Source: Roridomyces roridus
Taxonomy: Eukaryota > Basidiomycota > Agaricomycetes > Agaricales > Mycenaceae
NCBI GenBank assembly: GCA_029378245.1
Contig: JARKIF010000001.1
Coordinates: 2,666,001 to 2,730,000, forward strand
Reading direction: 5' to 3'
DNA: 64,000 bases
Every line of letters starts with the position of its first letter. Position 1 is the first letter of the stretch. Below are positions 62,201 through 64,000 of the stretch, piece by piece. The notes under the pieces were generated by a model that was given only the letters and a program-made list of their open reading frames with translations, was not told where the DNA came from and did no database searches. The position numbers were made by a program, and so were the translations under genes.

Positions 62201-64000
62201 AGCTTCTCCGCCACCAAACTCCGCATCGAGGCGCGCAAACTCGCCCCGCTTACCAATTAGCTCCTGATACGATCCGTGTTCGGATATCCGCCCATCGACA
62301 AGCATGTAAATATGGTGGCACTGAGATAAGAAGTGGAGCGAATGTGTGACTAGGATCACGGTCTTGCCCTGCTGGACGAGGCCGAGGACGGCGTTTTGAA
62401 ACAGAGCACGCCCGACGTTGGCGTCAACAGCGGACAGTGGGTCGTCAAAGATGACCACGTCTGCGTTGTAATACAGCGCTCGAGCAATGTTGACCTAAAC
62501 ATTCATCATCAGTGCTCTACATCTCCGTTGGATGGAGATACGCGCCCTTTGTCTCTGTCCGCCAGATAGATTAATTCCTGGAGTGATTTAGAAATGTATC
62601 GAGAAAAAAAATCAACCAAGATCACCCTTTTCGCCAATCTGTGATCGTGGTTCAATTTACGTAATCCGTGGTTGAAATTGAACGCACCTCAGTAAGGTCA
62701 CCGTCCGGCAGCAACTGGAGGTCAGGCATAAGGCAAGCCTTCTCCACCACGCTCCAATACCGTTTCGAGTCGAAAGGCTGGCCGAACAGAATATTATCTC
62801 GCTCAATCAACATGTTAGATTTATTGGTTTGCGTGAAGAAAACCGCTCACCAAACTGGCGTTCTGTATCCAAGCTACCTGCGCGCAGTAGGCGACTTTAC
62901 CTCCAAACGAAAAGGTGCCACCGACGCGCTTCATTTCGCCGATGAGGCCCTGGATTAGACTCGACTTGCCCGCGCCAACACGCCCGACGACGCCACATAT
63001 TGTGCCCCGCGGGACGGTCATGTCAATATTCTGCACCTGAAATGGCTCCTCGTCTATTGAGCCTTTGGAATCATCGGACTGGGGCTTGGTTTCCCACTCA
63101 AAGGTCGCATCTTCGACGCGAAGTGCGACGTCCTGCACGGGGTCAATGACGAAGGGAATGTCGACGAGCACCTCGGCGTGAAGTACGCGCCGAATACGTT
63201 CGAGTGAGTTGCGTGCGTCGGCAATGTTGGATAGCGCACGGGGAAGGAAGAGCATGGGCTGGCGGAGGAGCTGAAACAAACTAAACGACGAGAAGATGAT
63301 GGCAATGTCGAAACCGGCCGTGGCTCGGGTGTACGTGACAAACGCGAGTGTCGAGGCCAGGACGGGGAGGGAGTATGCCAGCGCGATGCTATGCGCCGTC
63401 AGCTTCAGAAGTTACAGGGAAAATGTTCTCACTTGGCCGATTGCGAGTGCTGAATCTTCTTTACACCCCGCATTTCGCGGTCTCTGATGTCGAATATTCC
63501 TAGCATCTGTGAGTAAGCGCGTCAGAATGTGCCATAAACAGACTTGCGCTTCAAAAACGGAAATTCGTAACAAAAGTACTTGACCACGCGCATGGAGCTG
63601 AGCGTTTCGAGTAGGACCTTGGACCGCTGGTCCGTGAACCGCATGGAAGCTCGTCGGGTCTGGAACTGGCCAACCATGATGCGTTCCTGAATAGGAATAA
63701 TCACGACGAATAGCGAAAACCCGGCTAGGGCGGATGGGCCAAGCTGATCAGATAAGATGGTGATAAAGATAAAAAAAGATTATCAGATCAGATAACGATG
63801 GAAACAGGGGGTTGATTTACCTGAGTCAAAAGAATAATCACGCAGACCATGACTTGGGGCGGGTCAGGTGGCGTTTCGAGATTGGCGAGAGAAGTACCTT
63901 GAATCGGGGCTGTCCACGCTAAACAAGAGCGGGTCAATCGGGATTCCGCCGTTACCCGTGCCCAGAGCACTTACCAGCGTGCTGCAACGACGGTTAACAA
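59254..64000 (-). CDS. YOR1: ABCC-type ABC transporter 2 (5' end outside window)
   Basis: A second ABCC gene on the same strand; the beginning lies beyond base 64000. Visible parts: end of TMD1 (AWTAPIQ, LGPSALAGFSLFVVIIPIQE, RASMRFTDQRSKVLLETLSS); NBD1 with [39 protein letters not shown] and VVIFDDPLSAVDANVGRA; TMD2; NBD2 with IALVGRTGSGKSSLALTLLR, FSGTVRTVLDPFG, NLSVGERSLLSLARALV and DEATASVD. The stop after SLYDREITN is at 59254. LSVGE in place of LSGGQ in NBD2 is common in fungal Yor1-like proteins. It is similar in plan to transporter 1 but well diverged, so the pair is an old duplication with Dbp6 between. Confidence 0.88.

Overview
The window is nuclear DNA of a filamentous basidiomycete, most likely an Agaricomycete. 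Genes are dense and broken by many introns of about 45-65 nt, and the gene content fits: a DASH-complex Ask1, a PHD-MYST acetyltransferase, a fungal seven-helix membrane protein, SSU1-type sulfite pumps and YOR1-like ABCC transporters. I could not identify the species. Most gene models below were built by joining exons by eye at GT-AG (and a few GC-AG) introns.

Layout. 1-2.6 kb: end of a coiled-coil protein gene, then a glutamine-synthetase-like gene on the minus strand. 2.6-10.5 kb: three SSU1-like transporters on the plus strand, two of them nearly identical, with a 2.3 kb spacer holding a chimeric duplication scar. 10.9-17.2 kb: a secreted S28 serine peptidase and a membrane-anchored amidohydrolase. 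17.2-19.5 kb: a GNAT acetyltransferase and an F-box protein (minus). 20.2-21.7 kb: a multi-pass membrane protein, followed by a complete 359-bp non-autonomous hAT element. 23.6-29.2 kb: a ZNHIT1/Vps71 homologue, a single gene fusing cystathionine beta-lyase to mevalonate kinase, and a divergently transcribed Ras GTPase. 29.7-36.4 kb: a low-complexity Ser/Pro-rich protein and an OPT oligopeptide transporter. 37.4-44.9 kb: Ask1, a divergent MYST acetyltransferase, and a SANT-like protein. 45-48.2 kb: a class-V-like myosin without the usual tail. 48.3-50.5 kb: a rearranged region holding an ABC-gene 3' remnant, two halves of a U6 snRNA gene separated by 1.2 kb, and a degenerate tandem repeat. 50.6-64 kb: two ABCC transporters flanking a Dbp6-type RNA helicase; the second runs off the window.

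How the parts may work together. The left third joins sulfite exporters, a secreted prolyl-type peptidase and an amidohydrolase on one strand. An earlier, larger copy of this block seems to have existed, because a scar after SSU1 copy 1 joins the start of an SSU1 gene to the start of the amidohydrolase. Sulfite export plus exopeptidases and oligopeptide uptake is the logic of sulfitolysis-assisted protein digestion; here it is only a hypothesis. The points I find most unusual are the cystathionine lyase-mevalonate kinase fusion, the interrupted U6 gene, and the collapsed duplication.
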